The notes: generated by a model not told the origin, from the sequence alone. Positions 32,577-44,161 are shown, counted from the first letter of the stretch. The stretch is DNA of 64,000 nucleotides from Cladophialophora immunda (GCF_000835495.1 NW_015622543.1:2524806-2588805), one strand, 5' to 3'. Made by a program: numbers and translations.

Positions 32577-34346
32577 ATGGAGATTCCTGTCGTGCTCCCG
32601 CCGCACATCTCGTCGGAAGTATTTGACCATGTACTCTGTACTTTTCGCAGAGTCCTTGGTAATGAAAATGTCCTTTCAAACCCCAAAGATCTTGAAGGTG
32701 AACGATTGTTGCCATATGAGCAGAATGAGTTTCGCTAACAGCTTTTGGGTGATCAGCATTTCGAGATCCGTTTCCCATCGGAACAAAACCAGGAGACGAA
32801 AACCGCTGCTCGGCTGTAGTGCTACCTGGAGAAGTCGCAGACGTCCAGTTCATAGTAAAGGTCGCCAACGAATACCACCTACCTCTGTGGCCCTTCTCTC
32901 GTGGCAAGAACAATGGGTATGGAGGTCCCGCATGCAGAGTCCAAGGTTCTATCCTTGTTAATCTCGGCCGCATGAACCGAATTCTTGAGGTGAATGACAA
33001 GCACTGCTATGCGCTCGTCGAACCGGGTGTTACATTCTTCGATCTTTACGATCACTGCAAGAAGAAGAGCCTGAAGGTCTATCCTTCGGTGCCTTCCCTC
33101 GGTTGGGGCAGCATCGTGGGTAATACCCTGGACCGAGGATGGGGCTATACACCCTTGGGCGAGCATTGTCTTGCGCAATGTGGCATGGAAGTCGTGCTCC
33201 CGACCGGACAAGTTCTGCGCACCGCCATGGGTGCCATCGCCGACAGTTCAACGTGGCAATGCTTCAAGCCAGGCTATGGCCCTTCGCTTGACTCCTTGTT
33301 TTTCCAATCCAATTTCGGCATCGTCACCAAGATGGGAATCTGGCTATATCCGCAGCAGGAAGGCTTTATGAGCTGCAATGTATCTATTGATCTCGAGGAG
33401 GACTTGGTGGTCCTGGTCGACAAATTGACTCGTCTGTATCAAAGTGATGTTTTGCAAAACCATCCGGTAATTGGCAATGTCATCCGCACCCTGGCGGCAT
33501 CTGGACCGAGAGATCAAGTCTTTCGCGGAACCGGGGCGATACCAGATGATATAATCGACGCGATCAGGAAGCAACGGGGTTGGGGCTTCTGGAATGCGCG
33601 CTTTGCTTTCTACGGTATTCCTTCTGTGTGCATCTTTCAGTGCGTGAGACTGACCGCCAGTACCAGGCAGTGAAACGATGATGAACGCGCGGTGGTCAGC
33701 CATTCAGGCGGCTTTCTCTGATGTCAAGGGCTGCAAGCTCACAAACGAGACTTTTCTAGCTCGCGACTCATCCCGCCTGCTTCGTGCAGACGAAGTATCA
33801 GTCAGTGAGAGTGGTGGTACTCAGATCGGCCTTCCAAATCTACTTCGGTTGCAGTCGATCAAATTTCGCGGAACAAACGGCGGACATATTACCTTCTCCC
33901 CCGTACTGCCGCCGGATGGTGATGCAGTCTTCCAATTCTATCTCGTGGGAAAGGAGATTAGCGCAAAGCACGGGTTCGATTTTTACGCCGGATTTCATTT
34001 ATACCCTCATCACCTCAACCATTTAAACTTGCTATACTACGACAATGACAGTGAGCAAGAAAAGGCCGCCGCGCACGCTTGCTTCCTAGAACTCCTGAAT
34101 TCGGCAAGAGCCAGGGGATATTCCGAATACCGGACTCACCTCAACTTCATGGACGTCGTGGCTGCGCAATATGACTTCAACAACCACATTCATTTGAGAT
34201 TCACTCAAGTGCTGAAAGACGTCATTGATCCCAACGGAATACTTGCTGCTGGGAAGTCGGGGATATGGCCGCGGGAATATCGAAAAAGCAAGACGGATCA
34301 AGGCCTTGGTTTGCTGAGCTCCTTGTCCCACCGCGGTCGACTGTGA
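32577..34346 (+). CDS. Vanillyl-alcohol-oxidase-type FAD flavoenzyme
   Basis: Three exons, join(32577..32697, 32757..33614, 33667..34346), 552 residues. The start MEIPVVLPPHISSEVFDHV joins across intron 1 to FRDPFPIGTKPGDENRCSAVVLPGEVADVQ-like sequence (in pieces), the entry to the PP-loop FAD domain. Further marks are LPLWPFSRGKNNGYGG, VEPGVTFFDLYDHC, PSLGWGSIVGNTLDRGWGYTP, then the cap domain and a C-terminal HLNFMDVVAAQYDFNNH and GILAAGKSGIWP, all typical of VAO/eugenol oxidase/4-cresol-dehydrogenase flavoproteins. These oxidise para-substituted phenols, often with FAD bound to a His or Tyr. Length equals Penicillium VAO. It diverges from the permease and is downstream of two nitrilases, pointing to phenolic catabolism. 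Confidence 0.9.
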
Positions 34347-35477
34347 AGGGGAGTACAATCCAAAAAACAGACAAGAGCGTCAGAATTCTGGCCAGTGGCA
34401 TTATCTGCCTCTTCTCGTCGCTGACAATTCCTAATGCCGAACGTCTCAGGCCTGATTTGGAGGACCCGTTGATTCTTCTTCATGAGATAGTGTGACATCC
34501 AATGAAGTCATCTAAACATATCCTGCGATGCGCTAAAAAATTGGCATTGGTCGTCAGAATTTGATAGGACAATGATTATAACAGGTGAATAATTGAATGT
34601 TTACAAGACACGGTTACCACGACCGTCTAGCCAAATTTCATATACCGTCTATGATGTTCAGGAATCCTCAAGTCCAAGGAGCAGCAGAAAGCCGGCGGCC
34701 GGGGGTCTGCTAAACCGGAAAGAGTCCAAAAGTGTTGTCGTGGACATGCCATATGGTCTCTGCAGGAAAGGAATGCGTAGACGAGTAGGTGGAAAGTAGA
34801 TCAGAGTCTGTGGCCGATTCCTGGATCTGTAGAATACATTGGCATCCTGTAGAGACGGCGTAGGCAACAAGTCATCAGTACGAGGATTTGCCGAGGCTGC
34901 CACACTCAGGGGGGGCACACTTCGAGGATGAGAATGGCGGTGCAATCTTTACTCTACAATCTCACACTCTCCTCAAGTGCTGTGGGAAGGCGCCTTAACT
35001 GTCGTGTCCACCGATTAGAAGCTGCGCCTGAAGGCTGTATTTGCGAAAGGCGAACGTGCTCGTAGAGGACAGCCGCCGCCGTCTCAGGCCTCCAGCCCTC
35101 AGGCCCCCTTTGTTGGATCCAACTAGCGTCAACGACCGGCAATGTGGAGTGAACGGTGAGCTGGAGAGGATGAGTTTGAAATTTGCTCAAACGTACTTCA
35201 CGTGTGTCACATATCTCTTCTTCAGGCTCTCTGTACATTGTCCGCGTTGGAGGAAGCTTCGTGGTCATATAGTTGGCGAGCGACGATCCAGTAGACTTGA
35301 AAGCAATTCTCCACTTCTTACTGGCTGGCTGAGTATTTTTCCAAAGCCTAAAAAGGTCAAAACTAGGTATGGAGGCGTATCCGTGTCCAAATATCCAAAC
35401 GAAGAGCCCTCATCCGAACGCGAGGCTGACTCCAGAGTGTAAAGAAGGGATTTATCTACCACCAAGCACATGCCACG
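34347..35477. other. Intergenic region, no gene seen
   Basis: 1.13 kb between the FAD oxidase and the alpha/beta hydrolase. Short open frames only, none with a domain. Confidence 0.5.
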
Positions 35478-36365
35478 ATGACCACCCCAAAACCCACCAT
35501 CATCCTGGTCCACGGCGCCTGGCACTCGCCAGAGCATTTCCAGCCGCTGGAGGAAGCTCTCCGTTCTCACGGCTATAGGACCGTCTCGCCGTGGCTACCA
35601 AGCATGCACTACGAGCGATTGAACGCGCCGCCCGTGTCAGGCATCGACGACGACGTCTCTGCGATCCGCGGGGCCATCGTCTCGGAGCTCGCCTCCAGCC
35701 CGGCCGTCGACGTGGTGCTGGTCTCGCACTCGTACGGCACGGTCCCCGCAGGTGCGGCGATCAAGGACCTCGACAAGTCCTCGCGTGCGTGGGCAGGCCA
35801 CCGCAATGGCGTCACCGCGCTGCTAATCATCTCCGGCCTCCTCGCGCCTCCGGGGATCTCGCTGCTCGACTGGAACGGCGGCCAGGTCCCGCCGACGATG
35901 GCCATCTCAACCATAACCTCCCCAGTCGACCCGACGAGGGAGGTCAAAGTCTGCGCTCCCGTCTCCGAACCCGGTCCCATCGCTCTGTTCTACCACGACC
36001 TGGCCGAGAGCGATGCCCAGGCCGCCCAGCGGTACGCTTCTCTCTGCACGCCGCAGGTCTGGGCCGTCCATAAGACACCGGTGCCGTTTGCGCCGTGGAA
36101 ACCCGGGCCGAAGTCTGATCCGGGCTTGGACTTGTTCTACCTGGTGTGTGAGGAGGACAGAGGGCTCCCGGCGGCATTCCAAAGGACCATGATCGAGGGG
36201 ACGGACAGGGACATTGCGGCGGCGCACCAGGCCGGAAGCGCACGAGAGGATGAGGCGAGGAAGATCCATGTGACCAGCATCAACAGCGGACATTTTCCGT
36301 TCCTGAGCCGCGTGGACGAAACTACTCAGTGGGTCAGGAGGTGTTGTGGCGAGGAAGAAGTATGA
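35478..36365 (+). CDS. Alpha/beta hydrolase
   Basis: Intronless gene of 295 residues, start MTTPKPTIILVHGAWHSPEH. The oxyanion-hole region is ILVHGAWH, the nucleophile elbow is VLVSHSYGTVPAG (Ser in HSYGT), the acid is probably in LVCEEDRGLP and the base is the His in SGHFPFLS near 274. This is the plant-type salicylate-esterase/hydroxynitrile-lyase-like group (AB hydrolase 6) that in fungi includes many secondary-metabolite and detoxification esterases. The GC content of the gene is visibly higher than the flanks. It could act on esters of the phenolics handled by the upstream oxidase, but there is no direct proof. No signal peptide, so intracellular. Confidence 0.88.
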   Translation: MTTPKPTIILVHGAWHSPEHFQPLEEALRSHGYRTVSPWLPSMHYERLNAPPVSGIDDDVSAIRGAIVSELASSPAVDVVLVSHSYGTVPAGAAIKDLDKSSRAWAGHRNGVTALLIISGLLAPPGISLLDWNGGQVPPTMAISTITSPVDPTREVKVCAPVSEPGPIALFYHDLAESDAQAAQRYASLCTPQVWAVHKTPVPFAPWKPGPKSDPGLDLFYLVCEEDRGLPAAFQRTMIEGTDRDIAAAHQAGSAREDEARKIHVTSINSGHFPFLSRVDETTQWVRRCCGEEEV

Positions 36366-36515
36366 AGAGCTTATAGCCCGGTGATACCAATGTCTTGCAT
36401 TGGCGGCAGGTCGTGTCCCAGGATATCTGTGGAAACAATCCAACCTTGCAGCGTCGCTCAAACGCGTTAACATATCCCTCGTAGTGGCTAGCGGCAATCA
36501 GCAACGACTACTGCT

Positions 36516-38573
36516 TCATCTTCCACCTGTCCTCCCCATAGTCAACGCAGTAATCACGGCGGCCCCGACGCCGCTCCCATCCTCTGCGCTCGTCAACTCG
36601 ATTCCTTCCAACCCTCCCTCCCCTCCCCCAGCCGCTTTGGCCCCCATCTTCATGTCCAGAATCTCCCTGACCGCGTCTTCCCACCGCTCCTTGAACCGGG
36701 GGTGTTTGATCGCCACGCTCCCGTCCGCGGCGACATGGCCCTTCCGCGTCCCGATCCTTCGACAGATCGCGGAGACGCCGCACGCACAGAGCCTGGCGCC
36801 GCGGATGGCGATGAGCTTTGCCAAAGCCTGGAAGAAGACCAATTCTGCCGGCGCGGGGCGCAGGTTCGAGAGCGTCGATTCAAAGGCACGGGTCGAGGAG
36901 GACAGGGAGGGCGAGGAGTCGTTCTCGAGGTTGGACAGGAACTCCGTGTCGATCGCGTAAGGGGTGTCTAGGGGTTCCTTCTGCTTGTCGTCGAGTCTTG
37001 CATCTTGGAGAATCACCCCTCGGGCGTGCAGGTCGACGAGGATCTGGCGGAATATCTCGCCCAGGTAGAGTCCCGCTGACATCTTCTCAAACGTCTGCTC
37101 TCCCGGCCGCGGAGACTGCTCGTCGATCAACTCATCGTATCGCGTCCTGGGCAGGATCGAGTGGGAGTTGTCAAAGGCGCCGTATTCGCAGTTGATAGCC
37201 ATGAGCGAGTCATCGGCCCCTCCTTTCTCGGTCTCTGACGCGGCCATAGTCCCGTTCGAGGATCGACCCTTTCCGTGCAGCTTTGGTATACGAGACGCTC
37301 GTTCCATGTATGCCGCGTTACATCCCGTTCCGAAAATTGCGCCAATGATTGTCTCGGTGTCGTTGTATGCCGAAGCGATGAGCGCGCCGGTCGTGTCGTT
37401 TATCAGAGCGACAAGCTTTACCGGGAGGTCCTGCGCCGTGCAACACAGCAGTATCAGCACATCGGACACTCAAATGCCGTTTAAGACACGTCGAACATAG
37501 TAAGCAAAAAGATAGGAGATGATGGTGTTATAGGCGAGAACATACCCTTTTGGCTATAGCTCCCCTCAACATCTCCGCCGCGTCGTTACCTTCCACCCCT
37601 TTAACGTCCCATCCCTTCGTCCACGTCTGCAGGACTCCGTGGTCAATCCTGTCTTGAGTAGCTGGGTAGCTGAAGGTGAACCCGAGCGGCACTTTCCCCT
37701 CGTCTCCCATCACTTTTTCGGATTTTACGTGGTTTTTCACGAAATCCCCGAGGCGGTCGGCAATGTGTTCGAACAGTTCATCTGCCGTGCCGGTCTTGAT
37801 CTCCTTGGGTAGTTGGTACTTCTCCTGGGTGATGTCGGAGCCTCCCGGTGTGCCGGTGAGCGTGATGAGACAGACGCGGAGATTGGTTCCGCCCAGGTCG
37901 AGGGTGAGATAAGTACCTGTTTCGCGTCCTGTTGGGAAGGAAGTAACCCATGTTATATTCATCGGCTACAGCAGGTCAGCATGTATAGAGAATGGGGGCT
38001 CTGCTTTGGAGACTGGAGCATCAATGAGACAGTGTAGGGAAGACATACGACATTTGACTCATGTTTTCGGAGACCTGATGGAACATACAAGTCAGCAGCA
38101 GTTCTATAGAAATGCCCAAATTGAAGCTCGACCGTTCACTGAGGCTTGAAGTAGCATTGCCTTTTCCCCAGTCAAGCCACTCGACAACCTTTCCATAGTC
38201 GATGGTCTCAGACCTCTTCCTATCCAAACAGCTTCGTGTTCACAGTCACGGCCCTCAAATGAGACAGGGGCTTACCTTCGTCGAGCTCCTCACCAAACCG
38301 ATCCGTGATCTTCTTCAGCATGGCCGTATTGACGGTAAAAATCTGTTCCAATCTTCGGAGTTCTTCTCTCAGCTTCTCCGGGAGATCCTGGGGGATCTCT
38401 GCGGGCAATCCCAAGAGTCAACGTCAGCCTGGGTGACCTGTATTGTCTTGACCGAGTGATATGAGGCTCTTTTAATGCGAGCCTTTGAGGAACCACCAGC
38501 TAGGCTGGGTCAAGAACTCACCAAACTCGACATCTTCCCGGGAGAATTGCAGATTTTCAGTGTAAGCGGACAT
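36516..38573 (-). CDS. Hexokinase
   Basis: Five exons, complement(join(36516..37430, 37546..37965, 38049..38074, 38276..38398, 38522..38573)), 511 residues. It begins MSAYTENLQFSREDVEF and joins EIPQDLPEKLREELRRLEQ; the 26-bp exon 38049-38074 (LRKHESNV) restores the usual link to PMNITWVTSFPTGRE. Motifs: phosphate 1 YLTLDLGGTNLRVC, sugar-binding LGFTFSYPATQ and QTWTKGWDVKGVEG, catalytic Asp in ALINDTTGALIAS, phosphate 2 FGTGCNAAYME and late EDGSGVGAAVITAL. It phosphorylates glucose or fructose with ATP in the cytosol. A Ser/Gly-rich insertion (about HGKGRSSNGT) before MAINCEYGAFDN is longer than in the main fungal hexokinase, so it may be a second, divergent isozyme. The 201-bp intron is the longest in the gene. 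Confidence 0.9.
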
Positions 38574-39597
38574 ATTGTCAGAAACAGAATATGTTATGAA
38601 GAGGGTCGAAACAGTATTAGACGTTGGAAGAGGTCTGTTTGGCTTTCTCAATGTGGCCCAGACTTTTATATAACCGTTTCGAGCCAGCGGATTTGAATTG
38701 CGAACAATTAAAATCTATACAAGAATGGCCCAAGGAATGCCCCTAGTCAAACTTTAGCAAAAGAGATTTAAAAGTAATACACGCGTGTGAAGGGAATTCT
38801 GGGTCAGGCTCTCCCTCTTGTCTAGTCTCACCTTAGAAAACATACTGGGCTCATATGTATGGCATAATGGTCCATTTGAATGTCTCCTCACGACTCGGAC
38901 GCAAGGATTGCGGGATCCAATATCGAAAATGACGTCAGTGTTTACATGTCGCGAGTTCTGCATGTCACCGTATGTCATATGGCAAAGATGGCCAAAGATG
39001 ATGGTCCATGGGTCGCCGGAAGCACTTCCCCGCGCCGATCATCGTCACCTATGTGAATGTTGTATTAGAAGATGGATACTGCCTGAGTAGGGACGGAGAG
39101 TCAACGGCCAAGCAACTGTCTCCGGCAGCCCGACCTCGTTCCTGTTGGTCGGATACCGGCGCCCACTTTCAGCCTTTTCCAGCCTTATAGGACGTCCAGG
39201 ACGCCTTAGTGTTGGCTGGTGAGGCTCAGGCACTGCGCTCTCGAGCAAGTCCATGGAATCGAGTCAGGCGTGCTCAAGGGTGGAGAGAGATCCTGCAGAA
39301 TCATCGCAAATGGAGAGAGTCCATACATCCAGGAATCCAGATCACTTGACGATACTCAAGCAGTGAGGCTTCGTAGGTCTGCCTCCTAATAAGGGTGAAA
39401 ATGGACCAGGGACCAAGGTTCCGGCCCAAGAGACAGAGAAAAACAAAAGTAAAAGGAATTCTGTCAAGATACTTTTCTAAGATCACAGGCAGAGAATGTC
39501 GATGGACGGTAATAATCCATGTCATTCTCGAGTCTGTCCGTTCCAGTTCTCTTTGCTTCCCGGATGCCTTGGCGTCGGTAGGTCCAATCTCTCGCTT
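38574..39597. other. Hexokinase promoter region, no gene seen
   Basis: About 1 kb between the hexokinase start and the 3' end of the next minus-strand gene. No coding frame or RNA gene recognised. Confidence 0.5.
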
Positions 39598-40890
39598 TCA
39601 CGCCCAGTCTCTTGTTCGAACGGCCGGTCCGAGGTCCTCTTCAGGCTCATCGTTGACTGCGACATCATGCTCACTATGGAGATGCGTAGAATTTGTATCG
39701 AGATTCTCAGAGTGTCTGCTGCGATTTCCTTTGTTGCCCGACTGACTGAAACCGAAGTCCTCGTCCTTGTCCGGTGAGATGAAAAATGCTGGACTTTCCG
39801 GACTGTGAGGGTGGGTGCCCCATTGCCCGGTCGAAGGCGACGTCAACAGTCCTATCTCTGCCTGATCTTGTTGAGATTTCACCTTGCTAACGATGGGCGT
39901 TGTATAGACGTCGAAGGCGATTGCTAGGCTCCAGGAGACGGTGGTGAGTGCGTACAGCCACTCTGCAGGTGCCCCCAGTGCCATGATACGGTAGCATCTG
40001 GTTCCTGGTGTCTGGATATCTTCAGGTTTGGACCCGTTGCAGCCGAAGATGGCTATGTTGGTCATTAGGGCAAGCGCTGTCCATTTGTCAGATTTCGCAC
40101 GGAGCTATAAACCAATCATGGACTTACGAAATGCGAACACCAACGTTATAGCTCTCCACCACAGCAAAATCTTGATCACACCGACCTCTCGAAGCGCGGG
40201 ATACTTTCGGCGTTCCAAATGATCAACCAGCAGTCCGGTGGATTTGATGGAGAAGACGGTGATCGCTTTAGCCGCGGTAACGAGAAGGTGGAGATGCCTG
40301 TTGGGCGTCGCTGCGGCAAAGACAACCCAGATACTGAGACCAGCTCCCACAACACTTGCGAGCCATCCTGCGCGACGCGTTTGCCAGCCTAGGTGGTCGT
40401 CCCGGGTGAAATAGAAGCTGATCGCGGTCGACGTGATGCCGAGAAGTACCACGCAAAAGGTCAGACTTTGATAGACCGAGAGTTTCTTCGAGCCAACGCA
40501 GCTCATGAAAGGAAAAGTAGAGTAGAGATCAGCGACCCGAGGTGGCTTCGCGCCGGTATGCGGATCGGCAGGTAAGGTGTAGTATGTGCAAAAGAGGAAT
40601 AATAGCAACAACAACTCGAGCAGGGCTGCCGTGATTGACAAGAGCGCACGAAGAGGATATCTGTGGTCCCAAAGGTAGTCGAGAAGAGGGTTCCATGGTC
40701 TCGATTTCCGCTCGGATCTTCTTTCAATGTCCTGCCAGCTAGTCTTTCGGCGTTTGAAGAGGCGGTCGACCTTCTGACCCAAGGTCCCAGTGCGGACTAT
40801 CTCGGGAGAGTAGTCATCGAGAAAGGCAGAGCCTTCGATTGCGTAGTAGCTGCTTCGTTGGGCAGCTGCAGGTCTGCGCAAGGAAGACAT
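39598..40890 (-). CDS. Multi-span membrane protein, possibly Frag1/DRAM/Sfk1 family
   Basis: Two exons, complement(join(39598..40076, 40128..40890)), 413 residues. A basic cytosolic N-terminus (to about 75) with RRKTSWQDIERR is followed by about six hydrophobic segments: near 80-104 (ALLSITAALLELLLLLFLF), 140-160, 175-195, 205-220, a short one before MTNIAIFGCNG, and APAEWLYALTTVSWSLAIAF. The pattern TFPFMSCVGSKK after the first loop and the SxxE/H-poor helices resemble the Frag1/DRAM/Sfk1 proteins of the plasma membrane or autophagy system, but I am not certain. The last 100 residues are Ser/Asp/Asn-rich and cytosolic. It sits between hexokinase and TAF11, in a stretch that looks syntenic core. 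Confidence 0.6.
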
Positions 40891-41741
40891 CGGCCATGGT
40901 AGAGTGATAGCACACTAGGCACCGCTGCGCGTTAGTCCCTCGAGAATAGAATAGAGGAAGGGAGAAAGTGACAATGACGAGCACGAAAACATGATGTTTT
41001 ATTAGATGCCAATGTGGCGTCGACGGAGCTTGATCAATGTTGCAGAGCGAGTTGCGTCTAAAAATTGGCCCGTTGGCTTCGCTGGTCAGGCGTCCTGTAT
41101 TTGTACCGCAACATTCGTTTGGTTGCTGGTAGCCTAAAGGCCAAAGTAGCCCAATCAATCACCAGGTGGGGTCTTCCTCAAGTGATTGTCCATAGGTGAC
41201 AAACATCCAGGATCGAAGCATACAAGTACATACACTCTGGATCAGCTGGGGCGAGAAAAGAAGATGCCAGACGACACACCGAGGAGATTGACGGCTTAGC
41301 CAGGGGGCGATTATCCGGGAACAGTTCTCTTTGCAGTCAACGAGAAATGCGGGTGGTTGGTTGACGCGTATCGGAGGTTCAGCCTCATTCGTTCGCTTAG
41401 GATTCAGCTGCTCCTTCGGGACTCCGTACATAAGTGGCCTGCAGTTCTCACCGGCGAACACTCCACTCCGCAAGAGTGAGCTTTTTAACGAGGTCGCTGG
41501 CCCACCAGCCTCACCGTTGAGTGACCGAGACGGTCAATCGGCGCGTCGATACGGCGTATAGAAATCCATCGTGTTCGGACTCAACCTGTCTTGGGCCAAG
41601 TTCCCTTTCGCTTGCAGTTTCCGGGTAGATTCAGTCGCAATTTGTATGGCGCAGAGAAACAACCGTTGGCTGGAGTAGCATCGCGGAGATATGCTGATCC
41701 TTCTGAAGATCCAGGGCATCGAGAATTGAGAATACCCCGCA
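40891..41741. other. Intergenic, no gene seen
   Basis: 850 bp containing the promoter of the membrane protein and the 3' flank of TAF11. Confidence 0.5.
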
Positions 41742-42809
41742 TCATCTCAGGAGTCGTCTACCAGAAGCACCATCGCCAACCCTCCAAGCCATAGGGCCTT
41801 GCACTCCAAGTAGACCATGGCTCGAACCTTCGAATCCGACACCTCCACCTTCTCCGTCGGCTTTGTATCTCCGCAATGCCTCTCGAAGATGATCTGGCAA
41901 GAGCCCTCCCTTGTGCGGATTTGGGATATATTCTTTCACTTCCCTCCTGAGTCCCTCCAGGTCCCTCGCCAACAAGCGGGCTTGTTGATCGGTATAGTTG
42001 CCTTGCTTTTGCTTCTCCTCTAGCGCCTCTAACTCCTTCTGTCGGCGTTTGCTCTCCTCTTTCCTCGTCTCTTCGTACGCTTTGGCCCATTCGATCTGCA
42101 CTTCACGCGCTCTCTCCACGATCTCGCCCACAAACCATTTACCGTAGATTCTTACCGCCTGCAGAGGAGCAGACGTGACCGACTGCGAGACAACAGAATT
42201 CACCAGCCGCCTGACTGTAGCGACATTGAGTGAGAGAGCCCGCCACTGGTTGTATCGCGCATATTGGTCTGGGTCAAGCATATCTGCCAACCGCTCACGG
42301 CGCTGCTCCTGCCTTGTTTCCTCTTCTTCAGCTTGCCGTCTCTCCTGTTCATCCATGGTCTCAAACATGCCATCAATGTCACCCTCGTCGTCCTCTTCCT
42401 GCTCAGCTGCACCTGAACGAGCGCTAACCACCGATTTTGTTCCGCGGCCGGCATTTCTTGAGGTACTTTCGACTTGACTGGCCGTATCGGCGGGAGCCTG
42501 GCGCACGGAGCGAGTATCTTCGTCGTTGAGTTGTTGTGATTTCCGAGGTCTTCCTCTCCCCCTGCCGGGGACTTTGCCGCTCACCCCTGATAAGAGACTG
42601 TTTGCGACACTACCAGATTCGGAGCGCGCACTCGTGACCGCGGAACCATATCGTCCACTTGCATCTTGAGCAGGAAATGAGGTTTGTCTGAGAGGATGTA
42701 GCTTCGGTCTCTTGGATGCTCCTTGTGCCGATGCCTGTGAACTCATAGAGGTCCGCTTCTTGGGATTTGGGAGGCTTGTGTGAAATGGAGATGGAGGCGA
42801 ACTAGCCAT
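41742..42809 (-). CDS. Transcription initiation factor TFIID subunit 11 (TAF11)
   Basis: Intronless gene of 355 residues. The first 135 residues are low-complexity, Ser/Arg/Gly-rich with an AT-hook-like GRGRGRPRKS. An acidic segment EEDDEGDIDGMF precedes a highly charged helix, and the histone fold follows: DQYARYNQWRALSLN, VRRLVNSVVSQSVTSAPLQA and IYGKWFVGEIVERAREVQ, the conserved TAFII28 signature. Downstream lie a Glu/Lys-rich coiled-coil-like helix and PNPHKGGLLPDHLREALRRY, also conserved in fungal TAF11. It dimerises with TAF13 in TFIID. A nuclear housekeeping gene and the best anchor for synteny in this window. Confidence 0.93.
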   Translation of the reverse strand: MASSPPSPFHTSLPNPKKRTSMSSQASAQGASKRPKLHPLRQTSFPAQDASGRYGSAVTSARSESGSVANSLLSGVSGKVPGRGRGRPRKSQQLNDEDTRSVRQAPADTASQVESTSRNAGRGTKSVVSARSGAAEQEEDDEGDIDGMFETMDEQERRQAEEEETRQEQRRERLADMLDPDQYARYNQWRALSLNVATVRRLVNSVVSQSVTSAPLQAVRIYGKWFVGEIVERAREVQIEWAKAYEETRKEESKRRQKELEALEEKQKQGNYTDQQARLLARDLEGLRREVKEYIPNPHKGGLLPDHLREALRRYKADGEGGGVGFEGSSHGLLGVQGPMAWRVGDGASGRRLLR

Positions 42810-44161
42810 GGTTGTAGTATTTTCGAGGAATCAGAAACGAGTAGATCAAGGGGGAGGACGAGGGATAGCCTAAGGTAGTGTTGACATTGAGATGATATGA
42901 CTGAGTAGCGAGGCCAGCGCGGTCAATCAGGCGATATTAAAGTAACGTCACTGTAAAACGCAGGCGAAAGCCGCTTAAGACTATTCTTCATCGCTGATCG
43001 TGAATCTTGAAGATGAAGGAGCGGGCAGAAGACTGCATCGGCTAACTTTCCCTTGACGCTTCGGGCAACCTTCCACGAACCTGGGGCGAGGATCAGGGTA
43101 GCAGCCAACGTTCCAAGTTTACGGAGTACATCTCTTGTATCTACGAATTTCAATTATATCCCAAGTCACTCATATGTAGCAGATCTGCGATGCTGTTGCT
43201 ACCTGAGACTCTGTCTTAGGACACTCCAATTATCAGGTCTGGAAAGATCGAAGTTTCATGTGGGAACTCGTTACCTGTCACAGGTGAATTTATAGATCTC
43301 TTCCCAGCGTCCATTCAGCAGATGTGAGGTCACTTAAGGCTGGCGAAAGCTTATCGACAAAACTATGAACGTCTCTCACTCGGCTGTGGCGATGTCAGGA
43401 TGTGCCAGGACCCGCTCCCACTCCGATAGGAGGACATCCTCGAAGACCGATACCAAATGTCTGATTTTCCGACCAAGAATTGAGGCAGCTTAACATATCT
43501 TAAAAAGCTCCGCTGCAGGAAGAGAATACAGCCATGAGCAGGTTTCTATACGTGGAGTGCAAATGAGAAGGTGAAAATATCAACAATGGGTGCTAGTCAT
43601 GGCAAGTTGAAACCATCGGCCCAGTTGAATTCTGCAGCGCTGAAGCCTGAAGCTGGAGCAGAATCTCCTTGCTCCTATTGGTGTGGTTCTCCTCCTATAT
43701 TTTTGTTCTTTGGATTTTAGAATGAACGACAGCATATGGATGAACAGAACCGATATCACGAGGCTGAAATACCCCTTCCCCTAATGGCCCCCAATCCTTC
43801 AAATTTCTCCACCTCTTTATCTGAGCAAATCTGGGGTTCTCGGAACTTTTGACTAGTAACTGAAGGCTCTTACAGGCCTCCTGAGTCTTACCTCGGATAT
43901 AGCAACTTGGTAAATTCAGAAGGTGAGGTAGATTTGTCTACGGTCCGGTCAAACCGGTGCAAGCCGGTCCATACCGGTTTGAGCAAAGCCTTCCGCCTCT
44001 GCGAAGGACCTTAATGTCGTTATTAGGATTGATCCTCCTTGAGCTGGCCGCCAGTGTACGCAGCTTCTACATATAAATTATGCAGGACTGCCCTGAGGAT
44101 ACCCGAGACTTTCAAAGCCGCCTTTTGTTTGGTTACAGTGACACTGAATACGCATTCCAGG
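42810..44161. other. Divergent promoter region between TAF11 and the esterase
   Basis: 1.35 kb with no supported gene. The esterase side holds the palindromic CCGG-rich element listed separately. Confidence 0.5.
43949..43982. promoter_or_regulatory. Inverted repeat with clustered CCGGT/ACCGG sites
   Basis: Arms TCAAACCGGT (43949-43958) and ACCGGTTTGA (43973-43982) are a perfect 10-bp inverted repeat around a 14-bp spacer that itself holds GCCGGT; another CCGGT lies just upstream at 43944. Five such pentamers in under 40 bp, about 180 bp before the esterase ATG, look like an operator for a dimeric zinc-cluster activator. Confidence 0.6.

Noticed and set aside
35591..36073. Second open frame overlapping the alpha/beta hydrolase
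   Set aside because: Arg/Pro-rich shadow frame of a GC-rich gene, no domain.
39598..39620. GTTCGAAC resembling a tRNA T-loop
   Set aside because: It lies in the coding end of the membrane-protein gene and no cloverleaf can be built around it.
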